NCBI GenBank assembly: GCA_017529425.1
Contig: JAFXNQ010000054.1
Coordinates: 1 to 48,064 of the forward strand
Direction of reading: 5' to 3'
Length of the DNA: 48,064 nt
From: Bacteroidales bacterium
GTDB taxonomy: Bacteria > Bacteroidota > Bacteroidia > Bacteroidales > UBA932
A model generated the notes under the pieces. That model made no database searches. It saw only the letters and a list, made by a program, of their open reading frames with translations, and had not been told where the DNA came from. Each line of letters starts with the position of its first letter. Within the stretch, counting starts at the first letter, position 1. The translations under genes were made by a program, and so were the position numbers. Positions 1 to 7,924 of the stretch are shown piece after piece.

Positions 1-53
1 GCAGCCCGCAAAAAAGCGGCCTATTTATTTAAATAAAAGATTAATAACTTTTT

Positions 54-437
<384 letters not shown>

Positions 438-471
438 TTCTGTTTAATTTATCTAATCAATTTGTTGAAAA

Positions 472-948
472 ATGAGAAAAACGAAGCCTAGAAAGAGGAT
501 TCTACTTCCTGATCCGAAGTACAACGACGTGCTTGTAACACGTTTTGTCAACAACCTTATGTTGCAGGGGAAGAAGAGTATCGCGTATTCTATTTTTTAC
601 GATGCCATTGATATGGTAGGCGAGAAGATGAAAGATTCTGACAAGGCTCCTATAGAAGTCTGGAAGCAGGCTCTGGAGAACATTACTCCCCAGATCGAGG
701 TCAAGAGCCGCCGCGTAGGTGGTGCAAACTTCCAGGTTCCTACAGAGATCCGGCCTGAACGCAAAATCTCCATCTCGATGAAGAATATGGTACTCTACGC
801 CCGTAAGCGTTCCGGTCACTCAATGGCCGAAAAGTTATGCGCTGAGATAATTGCAGCCTACAACAACGAAGGTGCTGCATTCAAGCGCAAAGAAGATATG
901 CACAAGATGGCAGAGGCCAACAAGGCTTTTGCACATTTCCGTTTCTAA
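472..948 (+). CDS. rpsG: 30S ribosomal protein S7
   Basis: S7 nucleates assembly of the 30S head and lines the E site. The product is 158 residues, the normal length, beginning MRKTKPRKR and containing the conserved [14 protein letters not shown] block and the [37 protein letters not shown] region written here only by its ends (SMAEKL to NKAF). It lies between rpsL and fusA in the classical str-operon order, 19 bp before fusA. Nothing unusual is seen in the sequence. Confidence 0.98.
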   Translation: MRKTKPRKRILLPDPKYNDVLVTRFVNNLMLQGKKSIAYSIFYDAIDMVGEKMKDSDKAPIEVWKQALENITPQIEVKSRRVGGANFQVPTEIRPERKISISMKNMVLYARKRSGHSMAEKLCAEIIAAYNNEGAAFKRKEDMHKMAEANKAFAHFRF

Positions 949-967
949 CAACATCCGTGAGGGGTTG

Positions 968-3073
968 ATGGCAAGAGACCTTACATACACGAGGAACATC
1001 GGTATAATGGCCCATATCGACGCCGGCAAAACCACGACCAGCGAGCGCATCCTGTATTATACAGGCAAGACTCACAAGATCGGGGAGGTGCACGACGGGG
1101 CTGCCACGATGGACTGGATGGTTCAGGAGCAGGAGAGGGGTATCACTATCACCTCTGCCGCTACCACAGCTTTCTGGAACCACGAGGGGGAGAAATATCA
1201 GATCAACCTGATAGACACCCCCGGTCACGTGGATTTTACCGTAGAGGTGGAGCGCTCGCTGCGCGTGCTTGACGGCACAATAGCGACGTTCTGCGCGGTC
1301 GGTCGTGTTCAGCCGCAATCGGAGACGGTATGGCGTCAAGCCGACAAATACCATGTCCCCAAGATTGCGTATGTCAACAAGATGGACCGCACCGGAGCCG
1401 ATTTCCTGGCAGTGGTGGAGGAGATTCACACCAAACTGGGCGCCAATGCAGTGCCCATTTGTCTCCCCATAGGGGCTGAGGACAATTTTGAGGGAATCAT
1501 CGACCTTATCGCAATGAAGGCGATTTATTACGATAACGGCACCGAGCTCGTCAACTACGAGGTCAAGGAGATTCCCGCCGAATTGCTGGACGAGGCCAAA
1601 GAGTGGAGAGGCAAACTGCTGGAGACAGTCGCAGAATTTGATGATGACCTTATGACCAAATTCTTCGACAATCCCGATTCGATTTCACAGGAGGAGATAG
1701 TAACCGCCCTCAGAAAGGCCACCATCAATATGTCGGTTGTTCCGACCTGCTGCGGTTCGTCTTTCAAGAACAAGGGTGTCCAGTTCCTGCTGGATGCGGT
1801 GATCCGTTATCTCCCCAGTCCGCTTGATGTCGGCAGCGTGTTTGGTACAAATCCCAAGACCGGCAATGAGGTAGAGCGCAAGCCCAGCGTAAGCGATCCG
1901 TTCTGCGCCCTTGTGTTCAAGATTGCCACAGATCCTTATGTGGGCCGTCTAGCCTTTATGAGGGCATATTCCGGGCGCCTCGATTCAGGCTCCTATGTCC
2001 TCAATACCCGTACGGACAAGAAAGAACGTGTTGCACGTCTTTACCAGATGCACAGTAACAAGCAGAATCCGATAGACTTTGTGGAGGCAGGTGATATCTG
2101 CGCCGCAGTCGGATTCAAAGAGTTGCGCACTGGTGACACTATTTGCGTCGAAGACAAACCTGTCGTACTGGAGTCGATGGTGTTCCCCGAACCAGTTATC
2201 GGCGTAGCGGTGGAGCCCAAAACACAGGGCGATATCGACAAACTCTCGCTGGCGCTGTCCAAGCTTTCTGAAGAGGATCCCACATTTACCGTAGAATCAG
2301 ACCAGGAGACAGGGCAGACAATCATCAGCGGTATGGGTGAACTTCACCTTGACATCATCATAGACCGTCTGCGCCGCGAATTTGGCGTAGAAATCAACCA
2401 GGGCGCCCCGCAGGTCAACTACAAAGAGGCCATCCGCGGAACTTATCAGGTTCACGAGACCTTCAAGAAGCAGACCGGCGGCCGTGGCAAGTATGCCGAC
2501 ATTGTGGCGGAATTCTCTCCCGCAGACGATGGTGTTACCGGTCTCCAGTTTATCGACGAAGTCAAGGGTGGCAATATCCCTCGCGAGTTTATCCCTGCGG
2601 TGGAAAAGGGCTTGAAATCATCCATGTCCAACGGCGTGCTTGCAGGCTACGAGCTTGTAGCAATGAAAGTCCGCCTGCTGGATGGTGCTTACCACCCCGT
2701 GGATTCCGATGCGCTGTCGTTTGAGATTTGTGCCCATATGGCATACAAGGAGGCTCTCAAGAAGTGCTCTCCGGTGCTGATGGAGCCCATTATGAAACTC
2801 GAAGTGGTTACACCGGAAGAGTATATGGGTGATATCGTGGGTGATCTCAACCGCCGTCGCGGACAGATACAGGATATGGATTCCAAGGGCAACGCCCGCA
2901 TCATCAAGGCCCTCGTGCCGCTGGCAGAACAGTTTGGTTATGTCACCGTGCTCAGGACCCTCTCGAGCGGCCGTGCTACCAGCTCTATGGAGTTCAGTCA
3001 TTACGAACAGGTGCCCACACCTATTGCAAAAGAGGTTGTGGAACGTCAGGGACGCATTTTTATAGGAGAATAA
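968..3073 (+). CDS. fusA: Elongation factor G
   Basis: EF-G is the GTPase that drives translocation on the ribosome and, with RRF, ribosome recycling. The start is ATG 968, giving [20 protein letters not shown] and 701 residues; the frame is open further upstream but that part overlaps rpsG and is not EF-G-like. Visible GTPase motifs are [12 protein letters not shown] (G1, about residues 15-26), RGITI (switch 1), DTPGHVDF (G3) and NKMDRTGAD (G4). The C-terminal domain IV-V sequence ([34 protein letters not shown]) is intact. A GAGGGG stretch lies just before the start. No tuf gene follows; rpsJ is next, as in other Bacteroidota. Confidence 0.98.
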   Translation: MARDLTYTRNIGIMAHIDAGKTTTSERILYYTGKTHKIGEVHDGAATMDWMVQEQERGITITSAATTAFWNHEGEKYQINLIDTPGHVDFTVEVERSLRVLDGTIATFCAVGRVQPQSETVWRQADKYHVPKIAYVNKMDRTGADFLAVVEEIHTKLGANAVPICLPIGAEDNFEGIIDLIAMKAIYYDNGTELVNYEVKEIPAELLDEAKEWRGKLLETVAEFDDDLMTKFFDNPDSISQEEIVTALRKATINMSVVPTCCGSSFKNKGVQFLLDAVIRYLPSPLDVGSVFGTNPKTGNEVERKPSVSDPFCALVFKIATDPYVGRLAFMRAYSGRLDSGSYVLNTRTDKKERVARLYQMHSNKQNPIDFVEAGDICAAVGFKELRTGDTICVEDKPVVLESMVFPEPVIGVAVEPKTQGDIDKLSLALSKLSEEDPTFTVESDQETGQTIISGMGELHLDIIIDRLRREFGVEINQGAPQVNYKEAIRGTYQVHETFKKQTGGRGKYADIVAEFSPADDGVTGLQFIDEVKGGNIPREFIPAVEKGLKSSMSNGVLAGYELVAMKVRLLDGAYHPVDSDALSFEICAHMAYKEALKKCSPVLMEPIMKLEVVTPEEYMGDIVGDLNRRRGQIQDMDSKGNARIIKALVPLAEQFGYVTVLRTLSSGRATSSMEFSHYEQVPTPIAKEVVERQGRIFIGE

Positions 3074-3092
3074 ATTCAAAAACAGTTATATA

Positions 3093-3401
3093 ATGAGCCA
3101 GAAAATCAGAATCAAATTGAAATCTTACGACCACGCGTTGGTTGACAAGTCAACCGACCAGCTCGTAAAGACAGTCAAGTCTACTGGTGCAGTTGTCAGT
3201 GGTCCCATTCCGCTGCCTACCGACAAGAAGATTTTCACTGTAAACCGCTCTACTTTCGTTAACAAGAAAGCTCGTGAGCAGTTCGAACTCAGTTCTTTCC
3301 GTCGTCTGGTTGACATTTACTCCTCCAACCCCAAGACTATCGACGCGCTGATGCGCCTCGAACTTCCCAGCGGTGTTGACGTGGAGATCAAGGTCAACTA
3401 A
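3093..3401 (+). CDS. rpsJ: 30S ribosomal protein S10
   Basis: S10 is a small-subunit head protein and also the NusE component of transcription antitermination complexes. The 102-residue product has the family signature from [10 protein letters not shown] through [17 protein letters not shown] to [18 protein letters not shown]. It lies 19 bp after fusA. Unusually for Bacteroidales it is the last ribosomal gene of the cluster: a tRNA and terminators follow instead of rplC-rplD-rplW. The gene itself looks intact and functional. Confidence 0.98.
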   Translation: MSQKIRIKLKSYDHALVDKSTDQLVKTVKSTGAVVSGPIPLPTDKKIFTVNRSTFVNKKAREQFELSSFRRLVDIYSSNPKTIDALMRLELPSGVDVEIKVN

Positions 3402-3448
3402 TCGTACGAAAAGGAGACAGACACACTACTAGTTCCGGATAGTTTGCA

Positions 3449-3456
3449 TATATTTG
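3449..3456 (+). promoter_or_regulatory. Probable -7 box for the tRNA gene
   Basis: TATATTTG matches the Bacteroidota -7 consensus TAnnTTTG and ends 10 bp before the tRNA 5' end, a plausible distance to a start site. No convincing TTTG box lies 19-21 bp upstream, so the assignment rests on one element. It would allow tRNA transcription independent of the str operon, which has no terminator between rpsJ and this point. Confidence 0.45.
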
Positions 3457-3466
3457 CACCGGAAAC

Positions 3467-3540
3467 GGTCCCATAGCTCAGTTGGTTAGAGCATCTGACT
3501 CATAATCAGGGGGTCGCAGGATCATGCCCTGCTGGGACCA
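3467..3540 (+). tRNA. tRNA with CAU anticodon (elongator Met or Ile2)
   Basis: The 74-nt sequence folds as a full cloverleaf: acceptor GGTCCCA/TGGGACC, D stem GCTC/GAGC, anticodon stem TCTGA/TCAGG with loop CTCATAA (anticodon CAT at 3501-3503), five-base variable region and T stem GCAGG/CCTGC. The perfect G1-C72 acceptor argues against initiator tRNA. Elongator Met and lysidine-modified Ile(CAU) cannot be separated by eye. CCA is not encoded. The T loop ATCATGC is odd: position 54 is A and position 58 is T, the reverse of the normal T54-A58 pair. Confidence 0.93.
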
Positions 3541-3550
3541 CAGGAAACAA

Positions 3551-3576
3551 AGACGGCTGCGGCCGTCTTTTTGTTT
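3551..3576 (+). terminator. Rho-independent terminator after the tRNA
   Basis: GACGGC-TGCG-GCCGTC followed by TTTTTGTTTT, starting 11 bp after the tRNA. It would end both the tRNA transcript and any read-through from rpsJ. Confidence 0.85.
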
Positions 3577-3580
3577 TCCA

Positions 3581-3626
3581 GTGGTCCCTTCGGACCACCT
3601 ATGATGCTAGGGGGCTCTGCCCCCTA
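3581..3626. repeat. Two short perfect hairpins in the tRNA 3' flank
   Basis: Positions 3581-3598 form GTGGTCC-CTTC-GGACCAC with a 7-bp stem. Positions 3608-3626 form TAGGGGGC-TCT-GCCCCCTA with an 8-bp stem. Neither has a T tract. The first repeats the GGTCC and GGACCAC sequences found at the two ends of the neighbouring tRNA, and a similar arrangement recurs at 3674-3693 (see findings). No coding sequence is supported in 3541-3768. Confidence 0.5.
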
Positions 3627-3650
3627 AGACCCCTGCGCAGCAGAACTGCG

Positions 3651-3674
3651 AGCCGCATCTCTGCGGCTTTTTTT
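3651..3674 (+). terminator. Second terminator-like hairpin
   Basis: AGCCGCA-TCTC-TGCGGCT followed by seven T residues. It is a strong intrinsic-terminator shape on the plus strand with no plus-strand gene between it and the tRNA, so it is a back-up terminator or a relic. Confidence 0.7.
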
Positions 3675-3702
3675 GTGGTCCAGATGGGACCCATATTCTT
3701 AC

Positions 3703-3732
3703 AAAAGAGGCTGCCGATCGGCAGCCTCTTTT
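3703..3732. terminator. Bidirectional terminator between tRNA and FISUMP operon
   Basis: A perfect 30-bp palindrome: AAAAGAGGCTGCC, centre GATC, GGCAGCCTCTTTT. The A and T tracts on the two sides make it a terminator in both directions. It sits 37 bp beyond the stop codon of the minus-strand FISUMP lipoprotein operon and after the plus-strand tRNA. Confidence 0.85.
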
Positions 3733-3768
3733 CGCGTGGCCTTGTGGGTCTGTCGAGGCCTGCGATTG

Positions 3769-5274
3769 TTAATTCATTACAGGGCGTACAGACTGACCGA
3801 AGAAGCGGCAGTAACTGGTGTGGAAGATGCTGTAACCATCGACGTACATGCACCAAGCGTAATCAGAGCTTCCAGGATAGAGGGAAGATGACCAGTAATC
3901 ACCTACTACATTGTCATCTTCGCGTTCTGTTTCGAACCAGCTGCCCGGAGCGGGAAGGAATATGCTGTTGCCGTTGGTGTTACTGGTAACCAGCCGCCCG
4001 TTTACTCCGTTCAGTGTGGTCCATGTCCACGTACACTCATTCAACAGTTCCGCCCATTCCTCATCAGTGGGCATTCTCCAGTTGCCGCCCCAGTTGGCAG
4101 TGGCAGCGTCATCCTCGGGGTCGAGGACGGCCTTGCCGTCGACATTGCCGAAAGAAGAATTTGTGCAATACTTGGTCTGCGTATCGTAGGAGCCTTCGCA
4201 CCACTTGTACGTTCCCCATGTGTATCCAGAAGACTTACCATCCTTCCAGGTCAGCGGGTCCAGGCAGCTGTAATACGGCTCGGTTTCTCCCCATGCAAAG
4301 TAATCACCATACTCCTCAGGGGCGGATGCACCTACGTTGCATGTTGCCCACTTCACTCCGGATGTCAACCCCAGATCAACGTATTCGTGGGAGGGTGTTG
4401 AATCAACTGTTACAGCCGGCATCTTGAGTATGTTGGAGCGGGTGATGGTCTGACTCTTAGTGGTCTTTATCTCCATCTCTCTGCCCTGACTGTCGGTGAC
4501 TGTTACAGTGAAACCGCCATTCATTGTCCTTGGAGGCAAGGCGATGACGAAAGCGGTAGCTGTTTCTGCGTCCAGCTGCACGCCATCTCCACAATCCAGG
4601 GTCACTGTAGTTGCAGTTGCATCTGTAAGTTCTATGGTGGGGTCTGCAGTGCTGGACACGGTAACAGATGCCGCTCCGCAGAGTTTCTCGCTGTTATTGC
4701 CGGTTACGCTTATTGAGGTTATCGCCGCAGTACCCTTCAATTGCAGCTTCAAGCCGCCGAGGACATTCTTGAACTTGAGGTAGAAGTCACCCGTTGAACC
4801 TGTCATGGCTGCCATAGGGAATGCTCCGCTACCAAAGCTCGCATTTGCGTAATCCTGGGTAGCGGGAAGAGCTATGTCGCTGATGACATAATTGTTTCCG
4901 CTCTTGGCGATACCTGCAGTTGACGCATAGGGATAGAAGGCAACATTGTTGGGAATCTCGCCGCCGGCAACAAAACCCCCTGGGCGCGATACCTGATAAA
5001 AAGATGCATATGTCTTGCCATCTGACTCATCGGTAACCTGGTGGCATTCGTTGACGTAACTTGCGTTAAATATACTCACCTGATCTCCCTGTTTCCAGCG
5101 TATATTTCCGTTATCCAGCGATGTTTTGGTATCTACGGCGGTGGCATCGTCGATTATCGCCTCCATGGTGGCCGTGAAGACTATATCCTCAGAGACAACG
5201 TCTTTTGTTTCTGGCTTCTGGCAGCTGCTAATAGCAAGGAATGCCAGCAGGGCTAATACTAAACTTTTTTTCAT
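3769..5274 (-). CDS. FISUMP-domain lipoprotein, single-domain paralogue
   Basis: Predicted surface or outer-membrane lipoprotein of unknown ligand. I start it at ATG 5274 (MKKSLVLALLAFLAISSC, lipobox Cys18); an in-frame ATG 33 bp upstream would spoil the signal peptide. The product is 501 residues. Residues about 30-290 resemble the fimbrillin/Mfa-like fold (TKTSLDNGNIRWKQGDQVSIF, VAFYPYAS, IALPP, ending ITRSNILKMPAV). Residues about 297-500 form one Fibrobacter succinogenes major paralogous (FISUMP) domain, from HEYVDLGLTSGVKWATCNVG through GGNWRMPTDEEWAELL to GQSVRPV. It is the last gene of a three-paralogue operon and lacks the Ig-like spacers of the other two. Domain assignment is from motif recognition; function is unknown. 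Confidence 0.9.
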   Translation of the reverse strand: MKKSLVLALLAFLAISSCQKPETKDVVSEDIVFTATMEAIIDDATAVDTKTSLDNGNIRWKQGDQVSIFNASYVNECHQVTDESDGKTYASFYQVSRPGGFVAGGEIPNNVAFYPYASTAGIAKSGNNYVISDIALPATQDYANASFGSGAFPMAAMTGSTGDFYLKFKNVLGGLKLQLKGTAAITSISVTGNNSEKLCGAASVTVSSTADPTIELTDATATTVTLDCGDGVQLDAETATAFVIALPPRTMNGGFTVTVTDSQGREMEIKTTKSQTITRSNILKMPAVTVDSTPSHEYVDLGLTSGVKWATCNVGASAPEEYGDYFAWGETEPYYSCLDPLTWKDGKSSGYTWGTYKWCEGSYDTQTKYCTNSSFGNVDGKAVLDPEDDAATANWGGNWRMPTDEEWAELLNECTWTWTTLNGVNGRLVTSNTNGNSIFLPAPGSWFETEREDDNVVGDYWSSSLYPGSSDYAWCMYVDGYSIFHTSYCRFFGQSVRPVMN

Positions 5275-5296
5275 AGTAGACACTAATAATCCTGTT

Positions 5297-5419
5297 CTAC
5301 CATTCACCGTTAGTCTCAGTTACTTTCTCGGTTTCGCTGCCGCAGATTACACTCTGGGTGCCTATAGAAAGCACTTCGCATATGGGAGCGTTGTAAATAC
5401 TGTTCATTAATTTTTTCAT
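5297..5419 (-). CDS. Short peptide, 40 residues, between FISUMP genes
   Basis: An unbroken frame from ATG 5419 to TAG 5297 encodes 40 residues beginning MKKLMNSIYNAPICEVLSIG and ending TETNGEW. It lies 28 bp after the two-FISUMP gene and 22 bp before the single-FISUMP gene, all on the minus strand, so it is probably part of the operon. The pattern MKK..Y.AP.CEVLSI resembles short uncharacterised peptides often found beside FISUMP or fimbrillin genes in Bacteroidales (from memory, not checked). It has Cys14 and Cys26, an acidic tail, and no signal peptide or membrane segment. Function unknown; possibly a leader, a small secreted peptide or a regulator. Confidence 0.65.
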   Translation of the reverse strand: MKKLMNSIYNAPICEVLSIGTQSVICGSETEKVTETNGEW

Positions 5420-5447
5420 AATGCGTATCATTTATATTAATATTAAA

Positions 5448-7892
5448 TTACATGACAGGACGGACGGAACGGCCGTTGCTACGGACTCCACGGGAGAAGT
5501 AGAGGTATTCCGTACTGGAAATATAATCGAAATACATATATTGTGCGTAAATCGGGACGTCCGGATAGACAGAAGAAGACATATAGAAACCGCCTGTGCC
5601 GGAATCTTTTAATTCTGTTTTGTACCATGTTCCGGCAGCAGGCAGGAATATGCTGTTGCTGTTGGTCTTGCTTTTGACAAGACGTCCGCTTACTCCGTTC
5701 TGGGTGGTTCTTGTCCAGGTGCAGTTGTCCAGCAATTCTTTCCACTCTGCCGCGGTGGGCGTACGCCATGAACCACCCCAGGCATAACGCGCGGCATCAT
5801 CTGCCATCTCTAAGACTGTTTTGTTGTCGGTCTTATTGTACTTGGTCATAACAGGGTCATACGAGTTGGCATCTGTACACCATCTGTATGAGGTCCAATA
5901 ATACCCGCTAGACTTACCGCTTTTCCAGGTCAACGGACTCTGGCTGCTGTAATATGTGTCTGTTTCTCCGTATGCATAGTAATCGCCAAATCCTTCCGGC
6001 GTGGTTGCGCCAAGATTGCATGTCGCCCACTTCAAACCTGATGGCAGGCCCAAATCAACATAAGCGTGAGTGGAAGGAGTTACCGTCACTGTGCAGACAG
6101 CAGTCTTGCCACCATTCACCATAGTTGCGGTAATCGTTGCCGTGCCGGCAGCCATGCCCCTCACCGTGCCGTTGTTATCAACGGTAGCGATGCCGGTGTT
6201 GCTGGAGGTCCATACAGCGGCCTTGTTCGTGGGGTTGGTAGGGGATGTTAAAACTGTGAGCGTTTCTGTATTGCCGGCTTCTATTGTCAGGCTCGTCTTG
6301 TTTAGTTTCATGCTGACAACAGGAATGATGGCCTCGTCATAAACGGGACGGATAGACCGCCCATAGTAGCGCCAGCCCCTGCTGACGCTGCTGGCTGAGC
6401 TAGAACTGAAGCCCACGCGCATCGAATATTTCGGGTCGTCCGTATGGAGAGAAGCGGACCAATAGTTGCCCCAATCGCCTGTATCGGTGCTTGTTGTATT
6501 ATTGCTGACCCAGCATCCGGCGGCGGGAAGGAATATGCTTTTACCATTAGAACTGCTAACCAAACATCCGTTCACTCCGTTCTGGGTAGTCCATGTCCAT
6601 GTGCAGTTAGCTATCAACTCTGCCCATTCGGCATCTGTCGGAGTACGCCATTTGCCGCCGTCAAGGCTCTGTGCCGCATCGTCCGCGTAATTGTAGTCGC
6701 TGAACACTGTTTTATTATCCACGTCGCCATTTGCAGTCTTGTTGTTGTACCTGGTCAATGTGGTGTTGGTGCCCTGGCACCACTGATATGATGCCCAATT
6801 GTAACCGGTCTTGCCTGCCACCCATGTAAACGGGTTCCTGCTGCTGTAATAAGGTGCCAGCTCTGCCCATGCGTAATAATCTCCGTACTCCTCAGGTGAA
6901 CTTACAAAACCATCCTTACCCAAGTTGCGGGTCGCCCATTTCAGGCCGGAAGGGAGCCCCAGATCCACGTAGTTATAAGTGGGTTCAGGGTCGGGCGTGG
7001 GCAGTGTGCCGACATAATTCACAGCCGGCATCTTGAGCAGGTTAGAGCGGGTGATTGTCTGACTCTTCGTGGTCTTTATCTCCATAGAAGCCCCATCGGT
7101 ATCGGTCACTATCGCCTTGAATCCGCCGGACATTGTCATTGGCGGAAGGGCAATGATGAAGGCAGTCTCCGTGTTTGCGTTGAGCTGCACGCCTGAGCCG
7201 CAACTCAAGGTTACTGTCGTGGCAGATGCCTCGGACAGGCTGACAGAGGGCTTGGCGGCATTTGAGGCGGTCACTTCTGCAGCGCCGCAGAGTATCTCGC
7301 CGTTGTTACTGGTTACGATTATGGAGGCGATGGTTGCCGTACCCTTCAGTTGGAGTTTCAAGCCACCAAGAATGTTTTTGAATTTGAGATTATGATCACT
7401 TTTGGAACTTGTAACCGCAGCCATGGGGAACGCTCCGTTGCCAAAACTCTCACTTGCATAATCCTGACTTGCCGGAAGCGATATTGAGCTGATAACATAA
7501 GCGCCCGATTTCTTGGCGATTTCTGCTGTTGATGCATACGGATAGAGCGCAACGTTGTTGTCTATCTCTCCACCACCAACAAACCCGGGACTTTCTACTC
7601 TGTTTAAAGCAGCTGCCGTCTTGCCGTCGGAATCATCGGTAACCTGATAATGCTCGTTAATGGTGCTTCCCACAAAGATGCTCACCTGGTCGCCCTGCTT
7701 CCAGAGAACGTTGCCATCATCATCCAGAGAAGTCTTTGTATCTACAGAGTTATCATCTTCCAACGACTCCATCGCTGCGCTGAATACGATGGCTGTCTGT
7801 TTGTCGGATGAGGTAACTAATTCCGGTTCAACTTTCTGGCAACCGATTATGGCTATCGCTGCCAAAAGGCTTGTTACCAAAAATCTTTTCAT
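5448..7892 (-). CDS. FISUMP-domain lipoprotein, two-domain paralogue
   Basis: Predicted surface lipoprotein of 814 residues with lipobox Cys18 (MKRFLVTSLLAAIAIIGC). Domain order: fimbrillin-like region about 30-292; FISUMP domain about 307-517 (YVDLGLPSGLKWATRNLG to YYGRSIRPV); BIG2-type bacterial Ig-like domain about 523-606 (SMKLNKTSLTIEAGNTETLT, IATVDNNGTV, GTATITAT); second FISUMP domain about 609-814. The first FISUMP domain has a short insert (KDGFVS) after the RNLG motif. It lies 32 bp downstream of the three-domain paralogue and is presumably co-transcribed. The tandem FISUMP-BIG2 modules suggest a repeat-built adhesin or ligand-binding surface protein. Ligand unknown. Confidence 0.92.
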   Translation of the reverse strand: MKRFLVTSLLAAIAIIGCQKVEPELVTSSDKQTAIVFSAAMESLEDDNSVDTKTSLDDDGNVLWKQGDQVSIFVGSTINEHYQVTDDSDGKTAAALNRVESPGFVGGGEIDNNVALYPYASTAEIAKKSGAYVISSISLPASQDYASESFGNGAFPMAAVTSSKSDHNLKFKNILGGLKLQLKGTATIASIIVTSNNGEILCGAAEVTASNAAKPSVSLSEASATTVTLSCGSGVQLNANTETAFIIALPPMTMSGGFKAIVTDTDGASMEIKTTKSQTITRSNLLKMPAVNYVGTLPTPDPEPTYNYVDLGLPSGLKWATRNLGKDGFVSSPEEYGDYYAWAELAPYYSSRNPFTWVAGKTGYNWASYQWCQGTNTTLTRYNNKTANGDVDNKTVFSDYNYADDAAQSLDGGKWRTPTDAEWAELIANCTWTWTTQNGVNGCLVSSSNGKSIFLPAAGCWVSNNTTSTDTGDWGNYWSASLHTDDPKYSMRVGFSSSSASSVSRGWRYYGRSIRPVYDEAIIPVVSMKLNKTSLTIEAGNTETLTVLTSPTNPTNKAAVWTSSNTGIATVDNNGTVRGMAAGTATITATMVNGGKTAVCTVTVTPSTHAYVDLGLPSGLKWATCNLGATTPEGFGDYYAYGETDTYYSSQSPLTWKSGKSSGYYWTSYRWCTDANSYDPVMTKYNKTDNKTVLEMADDAARYAWGGSWRTPTAAEWKELLDNCTWTRTTQNGVSGRLVKSKTNSNSIFLPAAGTWYKTELKDSGTGGFYMSSSVYPDVPIYAQYMYFDYISSTEYLYFSRGVRSNGRSVRPVM

Positions 7893-7924
7893 GATAGAAA
7901 TTAAAGCCAGGTTTGTTTTTTATA

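Noticed and set aside
851-967. Longer EF-G frame starting inside rpsG
   Set aside because: The extra 39 residues overlap rpsG, and the conserved EF-G N-terminus begins at ATG 968.
3467-3540. Initiator tRNA-fMet
   Set aside because: The acceptor stem has a perfect G1-C72 pair and lacks the GGG/CCC anticodon-stem pairs typical of initiator tRNA.
3673-3989. Plus-strand frames at the end of the FISUMP gene
   Set aside because: They are antisense to the FISUMP coding sequence or cross the terminator, and no family is recognised.
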